NCBI RefSeq assembly: GCF_026340655.1 | Contig: NZ_JAPEOZ010000001.1 | Coordinates: 2,046,001-2,110,000 of the forward strand | Length of the DNA: 64,000 nt | DNA from: Streptomyces sp. NBC_01275 | GTDB lineage: Bacteria; Actinomycetota; Actinomycetes; Streptomycetales; Streptomycetaceae | Reading direction: 5' to 3' | Part shown: positions 8,681 to 16,394 of the stretch, in pieces | How positions within the stretch are numbered: the first letter of the stretch is position 1 | Layout of the letters: every line of letters begins with the position of its first letter | Notes under the pieces: model-generated | Told to the model about the DNA's origin: nothing | What the model saw: only the letters and a program-made list of their open reading frames with translations | Database searches by the model: none | Translations under genes and position numbers: made by a program

Positions 8681-9558
8681 CGATGCGGCGGGACGTGCAC
8701 GACGATCTGCGCTCCCGGCTGCACGAGGCGGCCGAGGCGTACGAACCCGACCGGGCGCGCATCCTGGCGCGGGTCGAGCGCGGCATGGCGGGCCAGGGAC
8801 AGGGCCAGGACCGGACCGCCCACCGGGCGACCCGTACGCCCCTGTGGGGCTGGGCCCGGATCGTGGGCGCCACGGCCGCGGTCGCGAGCATGCTCGCGGT
8901 GGGCGGATACGCGGTGGCGTCCGCGGTGAAGGGCGGCGACACCCCGGCCCAGCAGACGGTCGCCGTCTCGCCGACGCCGGTCGAGTCCCCGGAGGCGACG
9001 AGCCGCCCGCCGGCCTCCCCGAAGGTCACGCCGAGCTCCGGCGGCGGCGCACAGGACCAGGCGAAGCCGAGCACCTCCCCGAGCCACTCCGACAAGGCGA
9101 CGCCCTCGGCGTCCGCGGCCACACTGCTGCCGGCGGTCGGCGACGACCAGGACGGCCCGCTGTGGTCGGACGGCTCGGTCGACCCGCACAGCAACGACTT
9201 CTGGGCGCAGAGCAATGTGACGCTGAAGACGTCCGAGCAACTCACCGCGCTGACCGTGCAGTTGAAGATCGAGCAGACCGGCGGGGTGTCCTCGGCGGGC
9301 GCCTGGCGCTCGCTGCCCGAGGACGACTTCACGTTCACGGTCGCCGAGCGGGACGGCTTCCTCGTCTACACCTGGGTGCTCAAGGACGGCCGTACGGTCC
9401 CCAAGGGCGAGTGGGTGTTCGCCGGGCAGTACGACCACGACCGGGGCGGCCGGGACGCGAAGGACGACACCTACGCGATCACCGGCACGTCCGACAAGCA
9501 GCAGGGATCGGTGGGCGGCGACTTCGCCTCCCACGAGGACGACGAGGGCGACTCGTAG
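8677..9558 (+). CDS. Sigma-factor-coupled single-span membrane protein (unknown)
   Basis: This 293-aa protein has a cytoplasmic N-terminus (RRDVHDDLRSRLHEAAEAYEPDRARILARVERGM), one transmembrane helix at about residues 65-85 (IVGATAAVASMLAVGGYAVASAV), a Pro/Ser/Thr-rich extracellular linker and a beta-rich C-terminal domain from about residue 155. The N-terminal motif is shared by proteins encoded next to SigE-family factors in Streptomyces. I infer a role in anchoring or inhibiting the upstream sigma factor; no known anti-sigma zinc motif is visible. It overlaps the sigma gene by 4 bp. Confidence 0.75.
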   Translation: MTMRRDVHDDLRSRLHEAAEAYEPDRARILARVERGMAGQGQGQDRTAHRATRTPLWGWARIVGATAAVASMLAVGGYAVASAVKGGDTPAQQTVAVSPTPVESPEATSRPPASPKVTPSSGGGAQDQAKPSTSPSHSDKATPSASAATLLPAVGDDQDGPLWSDGSVDPHSNDFWAQSNVTLKTSEQLTALTVQLKIEQTGGVSSAGAWRSLPEDDFTFTVAERDGFLVYTWVLKDGRTVPKGEWVFAGQYDHDRGGRDAKDDTYAITGTSDKQQGSVGGDFASHEDDEGDS

Positions 9559-9610
9559 AAGCTCGTAGGACTGGTTCCGAACAGCTCGCAGAAAATTCTC
9601 CGCGAGCGCG

Positions 9611-9670
9611 GCAACCCTTTCCGCACCGGTGACGACCATACGTCGCAAGAGTCACCAGTAGCCGGTGCGG
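9611..9670 (+). promoter_or_regulatory. Candidate ECF promoter and structured leader of the PL4 gene
   Basis: GCAACCC at 9611-9617 resembles ECF -35 elements, with CGAC/CGTC candidates for -10 at 9632 and 9641. The same stretch holds nested dyads: CCGCACCGG (9621-9629) with CCGGTGCGG (9662-9670), GGTGAC (9628-9633) with GTCACC (9651-9656), and GACCATACGTC between them. It ends at the ribosome binding site GGAG (9672). It may be a promoter, a regulatory RNA or both. Confidence 0.4.
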
Positions 9671-9684
9671 ACGGAGCAAGACCC

Positions 9685-11370
9685 TTGAGCACGCACAAGA
9701 AACGACACCTCACGCGCCGACGTGTGCTCGGGGCCTCCGCGATCGGAGTCGCCGCCACCGGCACGGCCGTCGCGGGCGGCGCCGGCCTCCTCTCGTCCGC
9801 GTCCGCCGCCGGCTTCGGCTACTCCGACGACGGAAAGAACTACGTCGTGGACACCGGGGCCTCCCTGGTCTTCAAGGTCTCCAAGACCACCGGCGACCTC
9901 ACCTCCCTCGCCTACAAGGGCAAGGAGTACGAGGGCTACGGCGGCAGACACTCGCACGTCGAGTCGGGTCTCGGCACGTCCACCGTCACGGTCAGGCAGT
10001 CCGGCTCGACGATCCTGATCAAGGTCGCGCACGGTGCGATCACCCAGTGGTACGCGGCCCGCAGCGGCCAGAACAACGTCTACCTCTGGACGAACAAGGC
10101 GGACGCCTCCTTCACCGCGACCCGGTACATCGTCCGCCTCAAGCCCGGGATGTTCCCCAACACCGGCTCGGACTCCTGGATCGAGGCCTCGGACACGATC
10201 ATCGAGGCCGGGGACGTCTGGAGGCGCGCGGACGGCACCACCCACTCCAAGCACTACTCGGGCAAGCGCACCATCGACTACGACCACGTCGGCTTCACGA
10301 CGGGTTCGGTCGGCCTCTACCTGGTCCGCTCCAACCACGAGAAGGCCTCCGGCGGCCCCTTCTACCGCTCGCTGCTGCGCCACTCCAACGACAAGGGCGC
10401 GGGCCTGTACGAGATCCTGCACTACAACGAGGCCCAGACGGAGGCCGAACGCTTCGGCCTCCAGGGCCCGTACGTCCTCGCCTTCACCGACGGCCCCGCG
10501 CCCTCCTCCTCCCTCTTCCACGCCAACCTGGACGCTTCCTGGGCGGACGGTCTCGGCATCACCGGCTGGGTCGGCAGGGCGGGCCGCGGCAAGGTGGCGG
10601 GCGTGGGCCTGAAGGGCATGGCCGCCGGGCATCCCTACACCGTCGGCTTCGCCAACTCCGACGCCCAGTACTGGACGAAGGCCGCGCCCGGCACCGGCGC
10701 GTTCTCCTGCAAGGGGATGCTGCCGGGGACGTACACCCTGACCGTCCACAAGGGCGAACTGGCGGTGCACACGCAGGACGTGAAGGTGACCGCGGGCGGC
10801 ACGACGAGTCTGCACACGCTGAGCATCGCCGGCGACCCGTCTGCCGCGAAGACCGTCTGGCGGCTCGGCGACTGGGACGGCACTCCCGGCGAGTTCAAGA
10901 ACGCCCAGCTCATGACGTACGCCCACCCGTCCGACGCCCGCGCGGCCAGGTGGACGGGGAACGTCACGATCGGCGACGCCGACGCGGCCGCGTCCTTCCC
11001 CGCGTACCAGTGGAAGAACGTCAACGACGGCGTCCTCCTCTACTTCAAGCTGACGAAGGCCCAGGCGGCGGCCGCGCACACGCTGCGGGTCGGCGTGACG
11101 GACGCGTTCGCGGGCGGCCGTCCGCGCGTCACGGTGAACGACTGGGTGTCCCCCGTCCCGGCGGCCCCGACCCAGCCCTCCACCCGCTCCCTGACGACAG
11201 GCTCGTACCGCGGCAACAACCACACCTTCGCCTTCAACGTCCCCGCCACCGCCTGGAAGACGGACCCGAGCCAGTACAACGTCCTCAAGCTCAACGTCGT
11301 GAGCGGCTCCAGCGGCACGACCTACCTGAGCCCGGGGACGTCGTTCGACTGCGTCGACCTGCTGGTTTGA
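9685..11370 (+). CDS. Secreted rhamnogalacturonan lyase, PL4 family
   Basis: This 561-aa protein cleaves the rhamnose-galacturonate backbone of rhamnogalacturonan I by beta-elimination. A twin-arginine signal peptide (TRRRVLGASAIGVAATGTAVAGG) leads into the PL4 N-terminal beta-sandwich (FGYSDDGKNYVVDTGASLVFKVSKTTGDLTSLAYKGKEYEG). A fibronectin III-like module follows at about residues 305-365 and a CBM-like C-terminal beta domain after KTVWRLGDWDGTPGEF. This matches the three-module RhgB architecture and length. The start is TTG at 9685 with GGAG 9 bp upstream; no ATG fits. Confidence 0.9.
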   Translation: MSTHKKRHLTRRRVLGASAIGVAATGTAVAGGAGLLSSASAAGFGYSDDGKNYVVDTGASLVFKVSKTTGDLTSLAYKGKEYEGYGGRHSHVESGLGTSTVTVRQSGSTILIKVAHGAITQWYAARSGQNNVYLWTNKADASFTATRYIVRLKPGMFPNTGSDSWIEASDTIIEAGDVWRRADGTTHSKHYSGKRTIDYDHVGFTTGSVGLYLVRSNHEKASGGPFYRSLLRHSNDKGAGLYEILHYNEAQTEAERFGLQGPYVLAFTDGPAPSSSLFHANLDASWADGLGITGWVGRAGRGKVAGVGLKGMAAGHPYTVGFANSDAQYWTKAAPGTGAFSCKGMLPGTYTLTVHKGELAVHTQDVKVTAGGTTSLHTLSIAGDPSAAKTVWRLGDWDGTPGEFKNAQLMTYAHPSDARAARWTGNVTIGDADAAASFPAYQWKNVNDGVLLYFKLTKAQAAAAHTLRVGVTDAFAGGRPRVTVNDWVSPVPAAPTQPSTRSLTTGSYRGNNHTFAFNVPATAWKTDPSQYNVLKLNVVSGSSGTTYLSPGTSFDCVDLLV

Positions 11371-11393
11371 GAAGGCTCGCTGAGGACGCGCAA

Positions 11394-11423
11394 CGCCCCC
11401 GCCACTGAAGATCGGCGGGGGCG
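11394..11423. terminator. Bidirectional terminator hairpin after the PL4 gene
   Basis: A perfect 10-bp stem, CGCCCCCGCC at 11394-11403 with GGCGGGGGCG at 11414-11423, has a 10-base loop. It lies between the convergent PL4 and PL9 genes and can serve both. Confidence 0.8.
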
Positions 11424-11435
11424 CCAGCGTACTTG

Positions 11436-11490
11436 AAGGGGCGCGGGGAACTGCGCGACCAGCCACGCTCAGCCGGCAGCCCGCGAACTG
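11436..11490. repeat. Dispersed intergenic repeat (GGGGCGCGGGGAACTGCGCG type)
   Basis: This stretch starts AAGGGGCGCGGGGAACTGCG and ends CAGCCCGCGAACTG. It resembles the other dispersed repeats here at 1723 and 23257 in its GGGGCGCGGG start and in a CAGCCCGCGAAC end shared with copy 1. It lies directly beside the stop codon of the PL9 gene. Confidence 0.55.
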
Positions 11491-11493
11491 CAG

Positions 11494-12648
11494 TCAGTCC
11501 ATCGTCGAACCGATAGTCGTCGACCCCGTGGTCAGGAACGTGGTCACCGGCAACGCCCCGCCAGCCTGCCGGGAGCCATACGCAGTACTCGCGTCCGTCG
11601 ACTTGAAGGACGGCGTGGCCACCCCACCGTCCCAGTTGTTCGCGGCGGAGACAGTCGACGACCCCAACTTGTCCAACCCGCCCTTGTTGCCCACCGCGAG
11701 GTTCCGGGCGAGCCGGGCCTTGCTCGTGGCGAAGTAGAAACCGGCCTCGGTGTTGGCGTAGGCCGTGTTGCGGTTCAACACGATCGCCCCGGTGTTGGAG
11801 TTCTCCGTGAACCCGTTCAACGTGTTGTCCCAGGCCGCGTTGTCGTTGACGACATGCGCGACGGCGACGCCCCCGCCGCCCAGCTTGAACCCGTTCCCGT
11901 TGCCCTCGAACGCGGAGTCGCTCCACCGGTTCTTGCCGTTGCCGAAGGCCCAGGAGTGCTCGATGGTGACCGGCGTGGAGAACTGCCAGAGGTCGAGGCC
12001 GTCGTCCGAGTTGTTGTAGAGCCGCGCCCCGGTGATCCGGTTCCCCGTCCCCGAGCCGAACTTGATGGCGATGCCGTCCGCGTTCTGGCCGTGTCCGGCC
12101 GCGTCGTAGTTGCCGTGACTGTCCAGGTTCTGCACGAGGTTGCCGACGGTGTTGTCGCCGCGCAGGGTGAACCCGGAGTCGCCGTTGTTCGCGGTGACCA
12201 GGTTCTTGAAGACGCCGCCGGTGGAGGAGGTGACGACGAAGCCCTGGGCCGGGGAGGACTGGAAGGTGAGGTTCTGCACGGTCCAGTAGCTGCCGTAGAT
12301 CCCGGCGAGCCAGGAGCCGGCCGGCAGTTTGGAGCCGTCGATCTTCACCTTCTCGCTGCCGTAGGCCTGGAGCGTGATGCGGGCGGAACTCGTGCCGCTG
12401 GCCGTCGACTTGAGGGTGGCCGTCGGGTAGTACGTGCCGCCGCGGACCTGGATGACCGTGCCGGCGACCGCGTTCTTCACGGCGGACTCCAGCTGGGCGG
12501 TGGTGGAGACGGTGACCGTCGACGACGCGGCCTGCGCGCCGCCGTTCGACAGGCCGAGGTAGACGCCGCCCGCCCCCGCGGCGACGGCCACCGCGGCGGC
12601 GATCGAGAGGGTGCGCGTCCTGCGGTGACGTCCGGTGCTCATGCGCAC
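11494..12648 (-). CDS. Secreted pectate lyase, PL9 family (copy 1)
   Basis: This 384-aa protein carries a signal peptide (RRTRTLSIAAAVAVAAGAGG to AQA) followed by a right-handed parallel beta-helix. Conserved PL9 stretches are VIQVRGGTYYPTATL, SEKVKIDGSKLPAG, GARLYNNSDDGLDLWQFSTP (calcium-binding and catalytic region) and NGFTENSNTGAIVLNRNTAY. The enzyme degrades polygalacturonate or rhamnogalacturonan by beta-elimination. I chose the GTG at 12648 because AAGGAAC sits about 5 bp upstream; the ATG at 12642 is two codons in. A close paralogue lies at 16395-17507. Confidence 0.88.
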   Translation of the reverse strand: MRMSTGRHRRTRTLSIAAAVAVAAGAGGVYLGLSNGGAQAASSTVTVSTTAQLESAVKNAVAGTVIQVRGGTYYPTATLKSTASGTSSARITLQAYGSEKVKIDGSKLPAGSWLAGIYGSYWTVQNLTFQSSPAQGFVVTSSTGGVFKNLVTANNGDSGFTLRGDNTVGNLVQNLDSHGNYDAAGHGQNADGIAIKFGSGTGNRITGARLYNNSDDGLDLWQFSTPVTIEHSWAFGNGKNRWSDSAFEGNGNGFKLGGGGVAVAHVVNDNAAWDNTLNGFTENSNTGAIVLNRNTAYANTEAGFYFATSKARLARNLAVGNKGGLDKLGSSTVSAANNWDGGVATPSFKSTDASTAYGSRQAGGALPVTTFLTTGSTTIGSTMD

Positions 12649-12680
12649 GGGGCGTTCCTTTCGATGAAGGTGATGGAGGG

Positions 12681-12712
12681 AAACGGGCCGGAGGGGCCGC
12701 CCCGGCCCGTTT
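12681..12712. promoter_or_regulatory. Strong hairpin in the 5' leader of PL9 copy 1
   Basis: A perfect 11-bp inverted repeat, AAACGGGCCGG at 12681-12691 and CCGGCCCGTTT at 12702-12712, with a 10-base loop lies 33 bp upstream of the PL9 start. It looks like a terminator but sits before the gene. It may be an attenuator, or an insulator between the divergent PL9 and GH43 promoters. Confidence 0.5.
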
Positions 12713-12769
12713 CTGCACACCAGTCGCCGCCAGGGCGGGAACAGGTTGCCGCACCCGCACGAGAAAACT

Positions 12770-12780
12770 CGAAACTTTCG
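12770..12780. promoter_or_regulatory. Candidate LacI-type operator CGAAACTTTCG
   Basis: CGAAACTTTCG is a palindrome around a central base, in the divergent promoter region of PL9 copy 1 and the tandem GH43 gene. The same CGAAA-N-TTTCG pattern is, to my recollection, described near Streptomyces xylanase genes as a LacI-family repressor site. The regulator is not in the window. Confidence 0.5.
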
Positions 12781-12896
12781 CTCACCTCCCGCCCCGCCCC
12801 CACCGATTGACGCCCCGTCCCCCACTGGTGACACTCCGAAGGCACCACACATCAAAGAAACCCCACGGAAACCCCCACTCCCCCACAGGATGTGAC

Positions 12897-15158
12897 ATGC
12901 GCCCCCGCAGCTCCCGCAGCCGCACCCCCGCTCGCGCGCTCCTGGTCCCCCTCTTCACTCTGCTCGCGCTCCTCCTCACCCTCCTCGCCTCACCCCCCAG
13001 CACCGCCGCCGCCACCTCCGGAGCCCCACCAGTGACGCACCCGAAGTACGCCGGCTACCTCTTCGCCTACTTCACGGGCGAGGGCACCGCCGACGGCGAA
13101 CAGATCCGCTACGCCCTCAGCCGCGGCAACGACGCCCTGCACTGGCGGGAGTTGAACGGCGGGAGCCCGGTCCTCACCTCGACCATCGGGGAGAAGGGAC
13201 TGCGCGACCCGTTCGTGATCCGCTCCCCCGAGGGCGACAAGTTCTTCCTCATCGCCACCGACCTGCGGATGTACCGGTACAGCAGCGGCAACTGGGACCA
13301 GGTCCAGCGCCACGGCAGCAAGTCGATCATGATCTGGGAGTCCACGGACCTGGTCCACTGGACCGACCAGCGCCTGGTGAAGGTGGCTCCCGACAGCGCG
13401 GGCAACACCTGGGCTCCGGAGGCCTATTGGGACGACAGTCTCGGCGAGTACGTCGTCTTCTGGGCGTCCAAGCTCTACGCCGACGACGATCCCGGCCACA
13501 CCGGATCGACGTACAACAAGATGCTCTACGCGACGACGAAGGACTTCCGCACCTTCAGCGAGCCCAAGGTCTGGGACGACCCGGGCTACTCGGTCATCGA
13601 CTCCACGGTCGTGAAGTACAAGAACAGTTACTACCGCTACACCAAGGACGAGCGGGACCCGTCCTCCAGCTCGCCCTGCTCGAAGTTCGTCACCGGGGAG
13701 AAGTCGACGAGCCTGACGTCGACGTCGTACGACCTCGTCTCCGACTGCATCGGCAGCGGTTCGATCAGCCGGGGCGAGGGTCCGACGGTCTTCAGGTCGA
13801 ACACCGAGAAGAAGTGGTACCTGTTCATCGACGAGTACGGCGGCCGCGGCTACGTCCCCTTCGAGACCACCGACCTCGACTCGGGCCGCTGGACCATGTC
13901 GACGGACTACCAGCTTCCGGCCAGCCCCCGGCACGGCACGGTGCTTCCGGTGACGCAGACGGAGTACGACCGGCTGCTCGCCGCCTACCCGAACACGCCG
14001 ACGTCGGTCGTCGACGCGACGGCGAAGGACCGGAAGGGGCACGGCCAGAAGGGGTACGCGATCGTCACCGAGGCGTCCTCGAAGGTGGTCCTGCCGATGC
14101 AACCCGGCGCGGACCTGAGGAACTTGGCCCCGAAACTCTGGGTCGGCGAAGGCGCGCGGGTCAGCCCGCGGTCCGGCACGCGCCGTGACTTCCGCACGCC
14201 GCAGACGTACACGGTCACCGCCGCCGACGGAACCGTCCGCACCTGGACCGTGGAGGCCGTGCGCACCGGCAGCCCGACCCTGCCCGGCCTCAACGCCGAC
14301 CCGGACGTCCACTACCTGAACGGCGAGTACTGGATCTACCCGACGACCGACGGCTACCAGGGCTGGAGCGGGACGCGGTTCAAGGCGTACTCCTCCAAGG
14401 ACCTGGTCCACTGGACGGACCACGGCGTCGTCCTCGACCTGGGGCCCGACGTGAGCTGGGCGGACGGCTACGCCTGGGCGCCGGCGATCGCCGAGCGCGA
14501 CGGTAAGTACTACTTCTACTTCTGCGCCGAACAGCAGACAGGGGTCGCGGTCGCCGACTCCCCCGCCGGTCCCTTCAAGGAGGCGCTGGGCAAGCCGCTG
14601 GTGGCGAAGGGGGGCGCCTGGAGCGGTCAGATGATCGACCCGGCGGTCTTCACGGACGACGACGGACAGGCGTACCTCTACTGGGGCAACGGGCACGGGT
14701 ACGTGGCGCCGCTGAACGACGACATGGTGTCGTTCGACCCGGCGCGGGTGAAGGACATCACCCCGGACGACTTCCGCGAGGGGTCTTTCGTCGTCAAGCG
14801 CGGCGGGACGTACTACTTCATGTGGTCCGAGGACGACACCCGCAGTGAGAACTACCACGTGGCGTACGCGACGGGACCGTCCCCGCTCGGCCCGTGGACC
14901 AAGCGGGGGACGATCCTGTCCAAGCGTCCCGAGTACGGCATCCTCGCCACCGGCCACCACTCCGTGGTGAACGTGCCCGGCACCGACGAGTGGTACATCG
15001 TCTACCACCGGTTCGCGCTGAACGGCCCCGGCCGGCCGGGCGGCGACGGAATGCACCGGGAGACCACGATCGACCGGCTCCGCTTCGCCCCGGACGGGAC
15101 GATCGAGCCGGTCGTGCCGACCCTGGAGTCGATCGAGCCCGTACGGAACGGCCGTTGA
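12897..15158 (+). CDS. Secreted tandem GH43 glycoside hydrolase (two GH43 domains)
   Basis: This 753-aa secreted protein has a signal peptide (residues 1-38, ending near STAAA) and two five-blade GH43 propellers. Domain 1 (about 45-365) shows the acidic sites GLRDPFVI, VIDSTVVKY and EGPTVF. Domain 2 (about 455-750) shows LNADPDVHYLNGEYWIY, MIDPAVFTDDDGQAYLYWG and EGSFVVKRGGTYYFMWS. Between them is an Ig-like piece (YTVTAADGTVRTWTVEA). GH43 enzymes remove arabinose, xylose or galactose side chains, and in this locus arabinan or arabinogalactan of pectin is likely. The ATG at 12897 has AGGA 7 bp upstream. Confidence 0.88.
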   Translation: MRPRSSRSRTPARALLVPLFTLLALLLTLLASPPSTAAATSGAPPVTHPKYAGYLFAYFTGEGTADGEQIRYALSRGNDALHWRELNGGSPVLTSTIGEKGLRDPFVIRSPEGDKFFLIATDLRMYRYSSGNWDQVQRHGSKSIMIWESTDLVHWTDQRLVKVAPDSAGNTWAPEAYWDDSLGEYVVFWASKLYADDDPGHTGSTYNKMLYATTKDFRTFSEPKVWDDPGYSVIDSTVVKYKNSYYRYTKDERDPSSSSPCSKFVTGEKSTSLTSTSYDLVSDCIGSGSISRGEGPTVFRSNTEKKWYLFIDEYGGRGYVPFETTDLDSGRWTMSTDYQLPASPRHGTVLPVTQTEYDRLLAAYPNTPTSVVDATAKDRKGHGQKGYAIVTEASSKVVLPMQPGADLRNLAPKLWVGEGARVSPRSGTRRDFRTPQTYTVTAADGTVRTWTVEAVRTGSPTLPGLNADPDVHYLNGEYWIYPTTDGYQGWSGTRFKAYSSKDLVHWTDHGVVLDLGPDVSWADGYAWAPAIAERDGKYYFYFCAEQQTGVAVADSPAGPFKEALGKPLVAKGGAWSGQMIDPAVFTDDDGQAYLYWGNGHGYVAPLNDDMVSFDPARVKDITPDDFREGSFVVKRGGTYYFMWSEDDTRSENYHVAYATGPSPLGPWTKRGTILSKRPEYGILATGHHSVVNVPGTDEWYIVYHRFALNGPGRPGGDGMHRETTIDRLRFAPDGTIEPVVPTLESIEPVRNGR

Positions 15159-15183
15159 CGTTACGTCAGCTCATGACGATGCG

Positions 15184-15981
15184 TCAGCCGACGTAGTACG
15201 TCGGGTTCGGCAGCTTGTACGTCCGCTTGGCGTAGCCGCCCTCGAGGTCGGAGTACTGGTCGCCGAAGTTGGCGATGATCTCGTACCCGAGGTCGTCCTC
15301 GATGTGCTTGCGGGTGCCGGACTTGTACTGGACGGTGGTGCAGGTCCAGGCGCCCGGGGTGGCGCAGGCGCTGAGGTAGGACGGCGGGGCCGCCGTGTTC
15401 TTCAGGAACACGTGGTCGGTGTCGAGATTGACGTCGGCCCCGACCTTCTTCAGGTTCTCCACGGCGGCGGCGCGCTGCGCCTCGGCGAGACCCGAGTTGT
15501 AGAAGACGGTCACGCCCTTCTTCGTGGCGTACTGCACGAGTTCGGGGCTGCCGAAGACGGCCGGGCGGTCCGCCTTGTTCACGTACGCCGCCCAAGTGGC
15601 CGAGTTGTACGTGTAGTTGTAGCGCTTCTCGTAGTCGAGGCTGAGCAGCAGCGTGTCGTCGACGTCGAAGACGACCGCGGGCTTCTCGCCCTTGTGACGG
15701 GCCTTGCGGGCCGCGTCGTCGATGTACTTCTTCGCGGCCTTGTCGATGCTCGCGAGGTCCTTGGCGTACGGGCTGGTCGGCGACGCCTGGTAGACGCCGT
15801 TGGCGTCCAGGGCGGTGCCGTAGTAGGTGTCGATGTCCTTCACCAGGAGCCCGATGTTGTAGGGCTCGTGGGTGGAGTTGGCCGTGGACTGACCGGCCGT
15901 GGCCGCGCCCGCGCCGTACAGGGCGCCGGCCGCGACGACACAGGCGGCGCCGACGGCGGCCGCTCTGAGGGACTTCCGCAT
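15184..15981 (-). CDS. Secreted HAD-superfamily acid phosphatase (class B/IIIB type)
   Basis: This 265-aa protein has a Sec signal peptide (MRKSLRAAAVGAACVVAAGALYG) and a HAD catalytic motif PAVVFDVDDTLLLSLDYEKR. The Asp pair of DVDDT is the nucleophile and acid/base. FYNSGLAEAQR replaces the usual motif II, and the C-terminal FGDQYSDLEGGYAKRTYKLPNPTYYV is typical of acid phosphatase family IIIB. It should hydrolyse phosphomonoesters outside the cell. The ATG at 15981 has GGAG 5 bp upstream. Confidence 0.87.
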   Translation of the reverse strand: MRKSLRAAAVGAACVVAAGALYGAGAATAGQSTANSTHEPYNIGLLVKDIDTYYGTALDANGVYQASPTSPYAKDLASIDKAAKKYIDDAARKARHKGEKPAVVFDVDDTLLLSLDYEKRYNYTYNSATWAAYVNKADRPAVFGSPELVQYATKKGVTVFYNSGLAEAQRAAAVENLKKVGADVNLDTDHVFLKNTAAPPSYLSACATPGAWTCTTVQYKSGTRKHIEDDLGYEIIANFGDQYSDLEGGYAKRTYKLPNPTYYVG

Positions 15982-16356
15982 GAGATCTCCGGATCTGGTT
16001 CGAGAAAGGTTGCACCAGGTCAGGGCATTGTCTACGCGCATCACACCAGCGACGCGAGGCCCGTTATCCGATCGATACGCAACCCGTGTCGGCGCATTAC
16101 CGGCGGGATTGCCCGCACATGATCCCGGCATGACCTCCTCTTGACCCGCTCCTCCTGACGTCGGAAACCGCAACTGCGAACGGGGGTGTTCGACAGAGGG
16201 GCGACGGCAAAGACCCCGCGGAGGTCCCGGGCATCGATGTCGCCCACGTCGGCATGTTCACGAAGGTGAAGGCCGGGCAGAGCGACGGCGCCGGTGGGCG
16301 TCGAGGACGAGGCCAGAAAAATCCTGCTCCCGGCGCACCGTCGGCACACCGGTCCG
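15982..16356. other. Non-coding gap upstream of the acid phosphatase gene
   Basis: About 375 bp with no convincing gene on either strand. The phosphatase promoter should lie here. I see no recognisable operator, RNA gene or mobile element remnant. Confidence 0.5.
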
Positions 16357-16385
16357 GTGAGCCCGGCCGGCGTCGCCGGGCTCAC
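16357..16385. terminator. Terminator hairpin downstream of PL9 copy 2
   Basis: A perfect 11-bp stem, GTGAGCCCGGC at 16357-16367 with GCCGGGCTCAC at 16375-16385, encloses a 7-base loop. It lies 10 bp after the stop codon of the reverse-strand PL9 gene. Confidence 0.8.
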
Positions 16386-16394
16386 CTTCGGCCG

